NCBI RefSeq assembly: GCF_014764365.1 | Contig: NZ_CP061718.1 | Coordinates: forward strand, 2,372,501 to 2,436,500 | DNA from: Roseococcus microcysteis | Lineage (GTDB): Bacteria > Pseudomonadota > Alphaproteobacteria > Acetobacterales > Acetobacteraceae | Reading direction: 5' to 3' | DNA: 64,000 nucleotides | Part shown: positions 55,006 to 63,488 of the stretch, piece by piece | How positions within the stretch are numbered: position 1 is the first letter of the stretch | Layout of the letters: every line of letters starts with the position of its first letter | The notes under the pieces: model-generated | Databases searched by the model: none | Told to the model about the DNA's origin: nothing | Seen by the model: only the letters and a program-made list of their open reading frames with translations | Translations under genes and position numbers: made by a program

Positions 55006-55809
55006 TCAGGCGCCGGTGAAGACCGGCGTGCGCTTCTCCATGAAGGCGCGGCGGCCTTCGCGGTAGTCGGCGCTGTCGAAGCAGGCATCGGCGGCGGCGG
55101 CGATGGCCGCCATGTCACGGTCCGCCGCATCGGCCAGCACGGCGCGCACCGTGCGCTTGTTCGCCTTGAGCGAGAGCGGCGCGTTGCGCGCGATCTGCGA
55201 CGTGATCTTCGCCACCTCCGCATCCAGGCTCTCGGCCGGGTGCAGCTTGTTGATGAGGCCCAGGCGCTCGGCCTCCTCGGCCGGCAGCCGCCCGCCCGTC
55301 ATCAGGATGAAATGCGCCTGCGCGGGACCGACCAGCGAGACCAGGTTCTTCACCATGTCGAAGCCATAGGCGATGCCGAGGCGGGCGGCCGGGATGCCGA
55401 ACTCGCTGCCCGTGCCCGCGATCCGCATGTCGCAGGACATGGCGATGCCGAGGCCGCCGCCCATGCAGAAGCCCTGGATCTTCGCGATCACGGGCTTGCC
55501 GAACTCGGCCAGCTTCTTGCGGCCATGGCTGGTCTTGGCGTTGTACTGCCGCTGCGCGTCGGCGTCCGAGCGGTTCTTCTCGAACTGGCTGATGTCCGCG
55601 CCCGAGACGAAGGCCTTGCCGCCCGCGCCTTCCAGCACGACGCAGCGGATGGCGTCATCCGCCTCGAAGGCGTCGAGCGCGGCCGCCATGCCGTCCCACA
55701 TCGCGATGCTCATGGCATTGCGCTTCTCGGGCTGGTTGAAGACCACCGTGCCCACACCGTCCTGCGCGCGGGCGAGGATCTTGCCCTCCGCGAACACCAT
55801 ATCCGACAT
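55006..55809 (-). CDS. Enoyl-CoA hydratase/isomerase family protein
   Basis: A 267-residue crotonase-fold enzyme. It has VVFNQPEKRNAMSIAMWDGM near the N-terminus, the oxyanion-hole block AGGKAFVSGADISQFEKNRS near residue 63 and the second block KIQGFCMGGGLGIAMSCDMR near residue 110. Its position beside a CaiB-type CoA-transferase, 8 bases away, suggests hydration or isomerisation of a CoA thioester formed by that partner. The frame is open upstream across the CaiB gene, but the ATG at 55809 gives the family length. Substrate unknown. Confidence 0.94.
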   Translation of the reverse strand: MSDMVFAEGKILARAQDGVGTVVFNQPEKRNAMSIAMWDGMAAALDAFEADDAIRCVVLEGAGGKAFVSGADISQFEKNRSDADAQRQYNAKTSHGRKKLAEFGKPVIAKIQGFCMGGGLGIAMSCDMRIAGTGSEFGIPAARLGIAYGFDMVKNLVSLVGPAQAHFILMTGGRLPAEEAERLGLINKLHPAESLDAEVAKITSQIARNAPLSLKANKRTVRAVLADAADRDMAAIAAAADACFDSADYREGRRAFMEKRTPVFTGA

Positions 55810-55817
55810 GCTTCTCT

Positions 55818-57044
55818 CTAGCCTCCAATGACCTTGTTCGCGCGGAGCTTCGCGATCTCCTCCGCGCCGAGCCCGGCTTCCGCCAGGATTTCGTCCGAAT
55901 GTTCGCCCAGCCCCGGCACGCCGCGGCGGATGCCGGGCGTGTGGCCCTGGATGTTGATGGGCGTGCGCACCACCCCCGCCTGGCCGAGCTTCGCGTGCGG
56001 GATCTGCCAGACCATGCCGAGATGCTGCACCTGCGGGTCCTCGAACACCTCGCGGATGTCGTTGATGGGGCCGCAGGGGATGCCGGCCTCCTCCAGCTTC
56101 AGGATCCAGTATTCGCTGGGCTGCTGGCGCGTCACCTCCGCGATGGCGGCGTTCAGCGCCGGGCGGTCCTTGGTGCGGCCCTCGGCGGTCTTCCATTCGG
56201 GCTTGTCGAGCCAGTCCTCGCGGCCGGCGACGCGGCAGAACACCTCCCACAGCTTGGGCGAGGAGGCGGCGATGTTGATGGGCTTGTCGGCGCTGGGGAA
56301 CACGCCCATGGGCGTGTTCACCGGGTGGTCATTGCCCGCCTGGCCCGCGACCTCGCCCTTCTGCAGGAAGCGTGTGGCCTGGAAGTCCAGCATGAAGACC
56401 TGCGCCTCCAGCAGCGAGGTCGAGACATAGCGGCCGCGCCCGGTCTTCTCGCGTTCGTAGAGCGCCATCATGATGGCCAGCGCCAGCAGATTGCCCGCCG
56501 TCAAATCGTTGATGGGGATGCCGACGCGCATGGGGCCGCGCCCCTTCTCGCCGGTGATGGTCATCAGCCCGCCCATCCCCTGCGCGATCTGGTCCACGCC
56601 GCCGCGCGTCGAATAGGGGCCGGTCTGCCCGAAGCCCGAGATGCTGGCGTAGATCAGGCGCGGGTTGCGGGCGGAGAGCGTGTCGTAATCGATCTTCAGG
56701 CGGTGCTTCACCTGCATCCGCATGTTCTCGACCACGATATCCGCGGTCTCGGCCAGCTTGAGGAAGGCCGCGTGGCCATCGGGGTGCTTCAGGTCGAGGA
56801 CGAGGCCGCGCTTGTTGCGGTGCAAATTCGTGAAGTCGAACCCGTCGCGTGCGCCGCCCAGCGCGTCACTGGCGCCGGGCGGTTCCACGCGGATGATCTC
56901 CGCGCCCCAATCGGCCAGATGCCGCACGCAGGTGGGGCCGGCGCGGGCCAGCGTCAGGTCCAGGACGCGCAGCCCCGCGAGCGGAAGGGCGGCACCGGCG
57001 GCCTCCGCGCTGGCGGCGCTGCTGTGGCGGCTGTCATCCGGCAT
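55818..57044 (-). CDS. CaiB/BaiF family CoA transferase (family III)
   Basis: A 408-residue family III CoA-transferase, moving CoA between carboxylic acids. It has LPLAGLRVLDLTLARAGPTC at the start, ADWGAEIIRVEPPGASDALG, NLHRNKRGLVLDLKHPDGHA, and the catalytic-Asp region VGIPINDLTAGNLLALAIMM near residue 190. The C-terminus has the usual AGIPCGPINDIREVFEDPQV. It is the first gene of a probable unit with enoyl-CoA hydratase and exoD, suggesting activation and breakdown of an organic acid. Acid unknown. Confidence 0.95.
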   Translation of the reverse strand: MPDDSRHSSAASAEAAGAALPLAGLRVLDLTLARAGPTCVRHLADWGAEIIRVEPPGASDALGGARDGFDFTNLHRNKRGLVLDLKHPDGHAAFLKLAETADIVVENMRMQVKHRLKIDYDTLSARNPRLIYASISGFGQTGPYSTRGGVDQIAQGMGGLMTITGEKGRGPMRVGIPINDLTAGNLLALAIMMALYEREKTGRGRYVSTSLLEAQVFMLDFQATRFLQKGEVAGQAGNDHPVNTPMGVFPSADKPINIAASSPKLWEVFCRVAGREDWLDKPEWKTAEGRTKDRPALNAAIAEVTRQQPSEYWILKLEEAGIPCGPINDIREVFEDPQVQHLGMVWQIPHAKLGQAGVVRTPINIQGHTPGIRRGVPGLGEHSDEILAEAGLGAEEIAKLRANKVIGG

Positions 57045-57162
57045 GGCTCTCTCCCGTTTCCCGGCGGGGAGGTTAACCCCAAGCGCGCCGGCCCGGAACC
57101 CGGTGAAGCTGGCCAAGTGGGGGCCGGGCTGCCACGGTGGCGCACCGGCCGGAGGAGGCAGC

Positions 57163-57900
57163 ATGGCGCAGGACCCACGAGCGGAGAGCCGCCACGCGCG
57201 CATCATGCGCGGCGAGGGGCCAGTCTTCGGCCCGACCCTCGATGCGCTGGTGCGCGATGTGGAAGGCCGCATCCCGCCTGAGTTGCGCGACGCGCACCGC
57301 CGGATGCTGGAGGAATGGCCCATCGGCCCCGGGGGCCAAGTGCGCGATGAGCAGGCGCTGCTCGCCCGGCTGGCCGCGCTGCGCGCCGCGCCGGCACCCT
57401 TGCCGGCGGGCATCCCTCCGGGCTCGCCCCTCAAGGCCGTGCTGGGGGCGGCGCTGGGCGGCGTGCTGGGCGTGCCCTTCGGCTTCCTGGTGTATGTCAT
57501 CATGCTGGCGGCGGTGCTGCCCTATTCGCTGCACGACTCGGATGCGGTGATGTGGCTGGTCGTGCTGGCGGTGACGGGCGGCACCGCGGCGTTGGGGGCG
57601 GGCCAGGGGATGCGGCCGAGCCGGCTGAGCCAATCCCTCGCCATGGCACTGCTGGCCTTCGTGCCGGCGGCTTTCGTCTCCGCCATCCTCGGGGCGATCA
57701 TCGCCTCGACGCTGGGCAGCATCTACAAGGTGTCGCAGATGGAGGGCGCCTTCGCCATGGGCGTGGTCTTCACCATCATGCCGCTGGCGGGCTTCCTGGG
57801 CGGGGCCGCCTGCGCGGCCTGGGCGGGCCTGCGGTCCTGGCGCCGCTGGGGCGCTACTTCCAGCCCAGCCGGCTGGTCAGCGTCCAGACCGGGCCGATGA
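57163..57900 (+). CDS. Membrane protein of unknown function
   Basis: I do not recognise the family. The 245-residue product has a soluble, charged N-terminal third (about residues 1-85) and then about four hydrophobic segments (LKAVLGAALGGVLGVPFGFL, VMWLVVLAVTGGTAALGAGQ, AMALLAFVPAAFVSAILGAI, and one near the C-terminus). The ATG at 57163 has a GGAGGAGG ribosome site. Its last 47 bases overlap the convergent AbrB gene, and the C-terminal residues there are low complexity. Divergent from the CaiB gene. Confidence 0.78.
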   Translation: MAQDPRAESRHARIMRGEGPVFGPTLDALVRDVEGRIPPELRDAHRRMLEEWPIGPGGQVRDEQALLARLAALRAAPAPLPAGIPPGSPLKAVLGAALGGVLGVPFGFLVYVIMLAAVLPYSLHDSDAVMWLVVLAVTGGTAALGAGQGMRPSRLSQSLAMALLAFVPAAFVSAILGAIIASTLGSIYKVSQMEGAFAMGVVFTIMPLAGFLGGAACAAWAGLRSWRRWGATSSPAGWSASRPGR

Positions 57901-58897
57901 GGAAGTTGCACATCAGCGTCCGCGCCAGGTGAAAGCCCAGCACCAGCGGCACGGCCAGTTCCAGCGTCTTGGCGGTGATGCCCATCTCCGGCATGCCGCC
58001 CGGCGCCATGCCCAGCATCACGGCACCCACCGGCAGGCCGCTGGCCCAGCCCAGCGCGGCGCCGAGCGCCAGGCACAGCACGCAGAGCGCGAAGGCGGAC
58101 ATGACCGAGGCCCAGAGCAGCCGGCGCGACGACAACAGGAATTCCCGCGTCAACCTCTGCCCCAGCGTGGCGCCCATCGCGACCTGCGCCGCATCCACCA
58201 GCACCGTGGGCACCGAGGAAGGCAGATGGCCCATGGCGGCGGCCGTGATGGCCAGCGCGCAGGGGCCGATCATCCAGGGATTCGCGATGCCGGTGCGTCG
58301 CAGCGCGAAGGCCGCCAGCAAGCCCACCACCAGCATCAGCCCGAGCCCGCCCAGATCGAAGGGCAGGCGCGGCGCCAGGAAGGCCGTGGCGTCGCCCACC
58401 GGCGCGAAGGCCGTCAGCAACGGCGGGATGGCCAGCACCACGATCACCACGCGGATGGTCTGCGCCAGCGTCACCGGCGCGATGGGCGCCCCCGCCCGCT
58501 GCGCCAGCACCACCATGACGATGACGCCGCCCGGCACCGCCGCGAAATAGCCCGTGCGCGGGTCCACCCCGGCCAGCCGCGTGAAGATGGGCACCGCCGC
58601 CACGCCCGCCGCGATGGACAGCAGCCCCGCGATGAGGATGACGGGCATGGCCCCCAGCAGCGCCCCCAGCACCGGGCCCGAGAAGGTCTGCCCGAAGGCC
58701 AGCCCCAGCACGATCAGCGCCCCGGGCCGCGCATAGGGGTGCACCGCCACCGGCCGGAACCAGGCCAGCGCCGCCGTGCCCGCCATCGCCCCGATCATCC
58801 AGGCGAGCGGGACCGACAACAGGTGGCAGATGGTGCCCCCCGTGAGCGCGGCGGCCAGGGTGAGCAGATGGGGGACGAGGCGCGGAGGAATGGACAC
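57854..58897 (-). CDS. AbrB family membrane protein
   Basis: A 347-residue integral membrane protein of the AbrB (pfam AmoA-like/AbrB duplication) family, sometimes misnamed ammonia monooxygenase. Two repeated halves of about 160 residues each carry the glycine-rich pattern: ALTGGTICHLLSVPLAWMIG and YFAAVPGGVIVMVVLAQRAG in the first; LVVGLLAAFALRRTGIANPW and LGMAPGGMPEMGITAKTLEL in the second. About ten membrane segments. In E. coli AbrB affects expression of a dehydrogenase gene by an unknown mechanism; transport is a likely role. Confidence 0.9.
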   Translation of the reverse strand: MSIPPRLVPHLLTLAAALTGGTICHLLSVPLAWMIGAMAGTAALAWFRPVAVHPYARPGALIVLGLAFGQTFSGPVLGALLGAMPVILIAGLLSIAAGVAAVPIFTRLAGVDPRTGYFAAVPGGVIVMVVLAQRAGAPIAPVTLAQTIRVVIVVLAIPPLLTAFAPVGDATAFLAPRLPFDLGGLGLMLVVGLLAAFALRRTGIANPWMIGPCALAITAAAMGHLPSSVPTVLVDAAQVAMGATLGQRLTREFLLSSRRLLWASVMSAFALCVLCLALGAALGWASGLPVGAVMLGMAPGGMPEMGITAKTLELAVPLVLGFHLARTLMCNFLIGPVWTLTSRLGWK

Positions 58898-58944
58898 TGG
58901 CGCGCAGGATCGGCCCTCGGCGCCGCCCGGTCAAACCCCGGGCC

Positions 58945-58968
58945 GTGATTCAGGCAGTGATTCAGGAT
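58945..58968 (+). repeat. 12-bp tandem direct repeat upstream of the FlaG-like gene
   Basis: GTGATTCAGGCA is followed by GTGATTCAGGAT, about 60 bases before the start of the FlaG-like gene and 48 bases upstream of the divergent AbrB gene. It could be a paired regulator site. Confidence 0.5.
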
Positions 58969-59026
58969 GCGTTAAGGCTGCGCATGGTTTCTGGGATGCG
59001 GTCCCCATGAAACCGGAAGGATCGCC

Positions 59027-59473
59027 ATGACCTCCCCCGTCGGGCTTGCCCGCCCCATGCTGGCCAGCCCTCCGCCCCTCCTCGAGCGCCCCTTGCAGGC
59101 GCCGACCGAGACGCCACCCGGCGCGCGGCAGGATATCTCGCCGCCCATCGCGCCCAACCCCAGCCTGCGCATCGAGCCGACGCTCGGCGTCGTGGTGTTC
59201 GAGGTGCGCGATGGCGCCGGCGAGGTGACGCGCAGCGTGCCCACCGAGCGCGAGTTGCGCGCCTACCGCACCGCCGCCCTGCGGGGGGAAGGCGTACGCG
59301 GCGAGGATATGCGTGGGGAAGATGCGCCCGACGCCGCTTCCCGCGCGACGGGCGCGCCCGATCAGACCCGCAGCCCGCCCGGCGGCAGCCCCAGCAGCGC
59401 CAGCGCATTGGACGTGCCGGCCGAGGGCGCGCCGAAGGCGCCAGCCGATTCCGACGCCCGGCTGATCAAGTAG
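59027..59473 (+). CDS. Small protein with FlaG-like segment, near flagellar genes
   Basis: A 148-residue protein. The segment SLRIEPTLGVVVFEVRDGAG followed by EVTRSVPTERELRAYRTAAL resembles FlaG-type flagellar proteins; the flanks are proline-rich and disordered. The ATG at 59027 has GGAAGGA upstream. The gene faces the flagellar cluster, and its last 112 bases overlap the 3' end of the convergent DUF1217 gene, so the C-terminal part may be constrained by the opposite strand. FlaG assignment is by local pattern and location. Confidence 0.65.
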   Translation: MTSPVGLARPMLASPPPLLERPLQAPTETPPGARQDISPPIAPNPSLRIEPTLGVVVFEVRDGAGEVTRSVPTERELRAYRTAALRGEGVRGEDMRGEDAPDAASRATGAPDQTRSPPGGSPSSASALDVPAEGAPKAPADSDARLIK

Positions 59474-60135
59474 CGTTCCGCAAGCCGCTGAACCACCTTC
59501 GGGTCGTTCAGCGAGTCGAGCTTCAACCGCGCCTCCAGCGCGCGCGCCTGCGTCTCCACCGACTGCACGGCGATGGATTTCGGCAGGCCCACCGCCCCCA
59601 GCACCACACGGCGCAGCACCGGGTCGCCCAGCACGGCGAAGGCGCTTGCGGCCCCTTTGGCCGCCCTCTCGCGGAACAGCAGCGCATCGCCCAGGCCCGG
59701 CTGGCTTTCCTCCAGCTCATCCCGCCAGCGCGCGCGACGCAGACCGTCGGTCAGGCGCGCCTGGATCTCGGGGTCGCGCAGCGCATCGAGGCCGCGTTCA
59801 TCGAGGCGCAAGGCTTCCGCCGCCGCCTTCCAGCGCTTGTCGGCCAGGCGGTTGACCAGGGATTTCGGGTCCGTCGGGTCGGAGGTCAGGGCGCGCATGG
59901 CCAGCCCCGCCTGCTGCGCGCCGTCGGGAATGCCCATGGCCACCGTCACCACCTGCAGCACGCGCGGGTCCCGCAGGGCCGTCTGGATGTCCGGCGCGCG
60001 GTCAATGGCGCGGCGAAACTGGTCCAGCGCGCGGGTCTGCATCGGGTCCTTCGCGATGCGTTCCAGCGCGCGCGTTTCCTCGAACTGCTTCTGGAAGCGA
60101 CGGAAGGCGGTGATGGCGCTGCCCGCGTCCGACAT
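59362..60135 (-). CDS. DUF1217 domain flagellar-cluster protein
   Basis: A 257-residue protein matching the DUF1217 pattern found in alphaproteobacterial flagellar loci: FQKQFEETRALERIAKDPMQ at the start and repeated short helices with DPRVLQVVTVAMGI, DPTDPKSLVNRLADKRW and NDPKVVQRLAERYLISRASE. The repeats look like tandem structural units of about 60-70 residues. Role unknown; it sits 3 bases after flbT and is probably co-transcribed. The 3' end overlaps the convergent FlaG-like gene by 112 bases. Confidence 0.8.
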   Translation of the reverse strand: MSDAGSAITAFRRFQKQFEETRALERIAKDPMQTRALDQFRRAIDRAPDIQTALRDPRVLQVVTVAMGIPDGAQQAGLAMRALTSDPTDPKSLVNRLADKRWKAAAEALRLDERGLDALRDPEIQARLTDGLRRARWRDELEESQPGLGDALLFRERAAKGAASAFAVLGDPVLRRVVLGAVGLPKSIAVQSVETQARALEARLKLDSLNDPKVVQRLAERYLISRASESAGAFGAPSAGTSNALALLGLPPGGLRV

Positions 60136-60138
60136 GGC

Positions 60139-60582
60139 TCAGCCCGGCGCCGGGTTGGGAAGCGGGTCGCGACGGGGGGAGGGCAGCGGCGGAATACCCA
60201 GCACCTCCTCCTCATGGCGCATCACCCGGCGCGCGATGCGCAGCGCGGAATAGCAGTCATCGCCCTCGGCGGCCTCCCGCGCGCGGTCGAGCATCTCGCG
60301 CACGGTGGGCGAGGTGGTGGCCTCCATGAAGTCACGGATCAGGTCGCGCGCGGCGGCGAGGCCGGGCCCACGCTCCTCATCGGCACCGATATAGGCCGTC
60401 TGCAAGGCGAAGTAGATGCGCCGCGCCGGCGTGTTGGCCGCATCGGGCGCCATGATCTGCTTGCCGAAGAGAAAGCGCGCCTTGGCGGCGAGCTCGATCC
60501 GCGTGCGGTTGCGGAAGCGGATGGGCGCCCCGTTCACCACCATCAGATCACCCTGCCGCAACTCCAGAACGAGCGTGGACAT
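60139..60582 (-). CDS. flbT: Flagellin synthesis regulator FlbT
   Basis: A 147-residue protein of the FlbT family, which binds flagellin mRNA and controls its stability in Caulobacter and relatives. It has LVLELRQGDLMVVNGAPIRF at the start, RIELAAKARFLFGKQIMAP, the ARRIYFALQTAYIG block and DCYSALRIARRVMRHEEEVL near the C-terminus. The ATG at 60582 follows GGAAGGGAAC and is preferred over a start 24 bases upstream. FlaF, its usual neighbour and functional counterpart, is not seen in the window. Confidence 0.93.
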   Translation of the reverse strand: MSTLVLELRQGDLMVVNGAPIRFRNRTRIELAAKARFLFGKQIMAPDAANTPARRIYFALQTAYIGADEERGPGLAAARDLIRDFMEATTSPTVREMLDRAREAAEGDDCYSALRIARRVMRHEEEVLGIPPLPSPRRDPLPNPAPG

Positions 60583-60745
60583 CTTGTTCCCTTCCGACTG
60601 CTGCACGAAGGCGCCTCATGCGCCCCCGCGGAATTCCACCCTTCTGGTGCGAGGCCCTGCCGCGGTGGAGAGACCCTCTCCGGAACCGCGCGCGCCATAC
60701 TCGCCGCAGCGGGTTAACGGCGCTTGAAGATCAGCCCTCGCGCGC

Positions 60746-61819
60746 TCATCGCAGGAAGCGCGCAAGCGTGAGTTCGGACAGCGAGCCGATGGCGCGGTAG
60801 CTCGCCTCCAGCGCGGTGCGCGTGGCCTGCAGGCGTTCCAGTGTGCTGGCCAGGTCCACCTCCTCGATATCGGCGATCTGGCCGCGCAGCAGGTCCATCG
60901 TGGTGCGCTGGCGGCGCTGCGTGTCCTCCAGCCGCGCGGTCACCTGGCCGAGGCCGCCCGCCTCCTCGGTCAGCGCCTGTTCGGCGGCGGCGAAGCCGTC
61001 GCGCAGCCCGGCCAGCAGGTCGGTGTAGTTGGGCAGGTCGTCCATCTGGGCGGGATCGAGGGCGGCGAGGCTCATCAGGTTGCGCATCAGGTCGCGCGCC
61101 CAGCTTCCCGTCGTCTCGCCCGAACTGACGCTGACGGCGTTGCGGTCGGCGAAGATGCCATAGGCCACGAACTGCCCGTCGGCGGCGGGTGCCGCGCGGC
61201 GCGCCTCCCGGTCGGCGGGCGCGAGGGCGGCCTCGTCCTGCAGGAAGTCGGAGAAGGGCGAGACGCCCGCCACATTGCTCTGCGCGGCGGTGCGCGTGTC
61301 ATTCAGCACGCTGGCCGCCCCCGCCGCGCCCAGTGTGGCCACGGCCGCCGCCACATCCTGCGCCATCTGCCCGGTGGCCAGCCCTTCCGGATCGGGAATG
61401 GGCGGGCGGCCGATGTCGGAGCCGGAGAAGAGATATTCCCCCGCATGACGCACGTTCAGCAGATGCGCCATCTCGGTCAGCGCGTTGCGCGCCTGCACCT
61501 TCACCGCCTCCAGCGCCACCGGGTCGCGCGTGTAGAGACGCGGCAGGGCGGTGCTGCGGAAATCCCGCGCGATCTCGGTGAGGCGGCTGAGCGAGGCCTG
61601 CATCACCTCGGTGCGGCCGATGGATTGCGTCAGCACACGGTCATAGGCGTCGAGCCGCCCGGACTGCGCGCGTAGCGACACGGCGCGCGGCACGTCCGGC
61701 GCCAGGTCGCCCAGGCGGGAGGAGCGTTGCCCCGACGCGGTCTGCCGCGTCAGGATTTCCATCTGCGTGCGCAGCCGGGCGGTCTCGGCGGCCAGGCGGC
61801 CGGTGATCTCAAGGCTCAA
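60746..61819 (-). CDS. flgL: Flagellar hook-filament junction protein FlgL
   Basis: A 357-residue flagellin-related junction protein (HAP3). The N-terminal helical region (RLRTQMEILTRQTASGQRSS) and the C-terminal one (LEDTQRRQRTTMDLLRGQIA, EEVDLASTLERLQATRTALE) match the flagellin N and C domains; the middle is variable. It follows flgK on the same strand by 15 bases, the standard order, and joins hook and filament outside the cell after export through the flagellar apparatus. Confidence 0.92.
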   Translation of the reverse strand: MSLEITGRLAAETARLRTQMEILTRQTASGQRSSRLGDLAPDVPRAVSLRAQSGRLDAYDRVLTQSIGRTEVMQASLSRLTEIARDFRSTALPRLYTRDPVALEAVKVQARNALTEMAHLLNVRHAGEYLFSGSDIGRPPIPDPEGLATGQMAQDVAAAVATLGAAGAASVLNDTRTAAQSNVAGVSPFSDFLQDEAALAPADREARRAAPAADGQFVAYGIFADRNAVSVSSGETTGSWARDLMRNLMSLAALDPAQMDDLPNYTDLLAGLRDGFAAAEQALTEEAGGLGQVTARLEDTQRRQRTTMDLLRGQIADIEEVDLASTLERLQATRTALEASYRAIGSLSELTLARFLR

Positions 61820-61834
61820 GGGGGGTCTCCCTCA

Positions 61835-63370
61835 TCAGCGCACCATGTTGAGCAGCGTGTCCCACATCTGCTGGGCCGTGCTCATCACGCGGGCGTTCGC
61901 GGCATAGGCGTTCTGCAACTGCACCATGGCGGCCATCTCGGCATCGGAATCCACGCCGGATTCCCGCTGGAAGCGGGCGTCGAGGCCGCGCCGCAGCCCC
62001 TCCGCGCGTTCCCGCGCCGCGGTGGCGGCCGCGCGGTCGGCGGTGTGGGCGCCGGTGACGACGGCGGCGTAGTCCTCCAGCGCGCGCGGCGGCAGGAAGG
62101 GCGAGGTGAGGCTGCCATCCGGCCCCAGCCCGCCCGAGGGCAGCGCCGCCCAGGCCACGCCCGTGCGCACCGTATCGCCCAGCGCGTGGTTCAGCACGCG
62201 GTCCAGCATCAGGGTGAAGCCCGCGGGGCCGGTGGCGGGGTTGGGTGTGAAGGCGGTGGGGCCGCCCGGCGTATCGGCCACCGCATGGGTGCCGTCGCGC
62301 AGCAGCGTGGGGTCGGCCGCCACGGCGGGGTTCACGCGGATGCTGTTGGCGAAGCCCATCAGCCCCGCGGCGGGGTTGCTGTAGGCCATGGTGACATCGG
62401 GCACGGTGCCGGAGGGCGCGGTGAAGAGGCGCAGCCCCTGCCCCTCCATCCGGCTGGCCAGATGCCCGGCCGCGAGGTCGAGCTCGGCCTGGTAGCGCGG
62501 CAGGGTGGTGTCGCGCAGCGCGACATATTCGCCGAGCCGCCCGCCGCCCAATTGCCGCGTCACGTCCACGCCGCCCAGCATCACGCCGGGCAGGGTGCCG
62601 CCCGCGCCGAAGAACGCCTCGGGCCCCAGCGCGGCCGGGGCGGTGGAGAAGGCGTCCTTGTCGGGGTCGAGCGGCAGGCCAAGGCCGCCCTTCGTGACGA
62701 GGATCAACCCGCCATCGGATTGCGGCAGGGTCCGCAGCGGCAGGCTTTCCGAGAGGCGCCCCAGGGCGAGGTCGCGCTTGTCCTCCAGGTCACCGGTGGC
62801 GATGCCCAGCACGCGGTCCCGCTGGATGGCGGTGGTGAGCTGGGCCACCTCGCGCAGACCGGCGTTGATGCGCGCCACCTCCTCCTGGATGCCGTCCTGC
62901 GCCTGCTGCCGCGCATCGCCGATGGCGCCGGCGATGTCGTTGAAGCTGAGCGCGAGATCATGCGCGGCCTGGAGGAATTCGCGTTGCAGCCCAGGCTCGC
63001 CAGGGCTGGCGCGCAGGCCGATGACGCTGGCGCGCAGCGCGCCCAGGCGGTCGCCGATGGACTGGCCGTCCCCGGGCTGGCCATGCGCGGCCTCGACGCC
63101 GGAGAGCAGGCGTTCGCGCACCGTGGCCCCCGCGGCCTCACCCGCGCGGGCATGGCGCTCGGCGAGCAGGGCCGCGTCCACGCTGCGCTGCGCGGGGCCC
63201 ATGCGCACACCCATGGGCGAGTTGTTGTGCGAGACCGAGATGGTGTCGCCCGCCTTGCGCGTATAGCCCTCGGTGGAGGCGTTCGCGAGGTTCTGCGCCA
63301 CCTGCGCCAGGCTGCGCTGGGTGGTGAGCAGCCCGCTGCGGGCGATTCCGAAGGCGAGGTCCAGGCTCAT
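61835..63370 (-). CDS. flgK: Flagellar hook-associated protein FlgK
   Basis: A 511-residue HAP1 protein connecting hook and filament. The N-terminus carries the rod/hook family motif AQVAQNLANASTEGYTRKAG, followed by a long coiled region and variable centre. The C-terminus has ESGVDSDAEMAAMVQLQNAY followed by AANARVMSTAQQMWDTLLNM, the axial-protein signature. It lies between flgE and flgL, in the conserved order. Confidence 0.94.
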   Translation of the reverse strand: MSLDLAFGIARSGLLTTQRSLAQVAQNLANASTEGYTRKAGDTISVSHNNSPMGVRMGPAQRSVDAALLAERHARAGEAAGATVRERLLSGVEAAHGQPGDGQSIGDRLGALRASVIGLRASPGEPGLQREFLQAAHDLALSFNDIAGAIGDARQQAQDGIQEEVARINAGLREVAQLTTAIQRDRVLGIATGDLEDKRDLALGRLSESLPLRTLPQSDGGLILVTKGGLGLPLDPDKDAFSTAPAALGPEAFFGAGGTLPGVMLGGVDVTRQLGGGRLGEYVALRDTTLPRYQAELDLAAGHLASRMEGQGLRLFTAPSGTVPDVTMAYSNPAAGLMGFANSIRVNPAVAADPTLLRDGTHAVADTPGGPTAFTPNPATGPAGFTLMLDRVLNHALGDTVRTGVAWAALPSGGLGPDGSLTSPFLPPRALEDYAAVVTGAHTADRAAATAARERAEGLRRGLDARFQRESGVDSDAEMAAMVQLQNAYAANARVMSTAQQMWDTLLNMVR

Positions 63371-63488
63371 GCGGGTTCCAGTGTGGTGAGACCGTGGTTA
63401 ACCAAACCTTGACGGGCGGGCCGCCGCACCATCTCGGCGGCGCATGTTGCCCGCCGCGGAGCGGTGCGCGGAGCGGCAGCGCGCCGCG

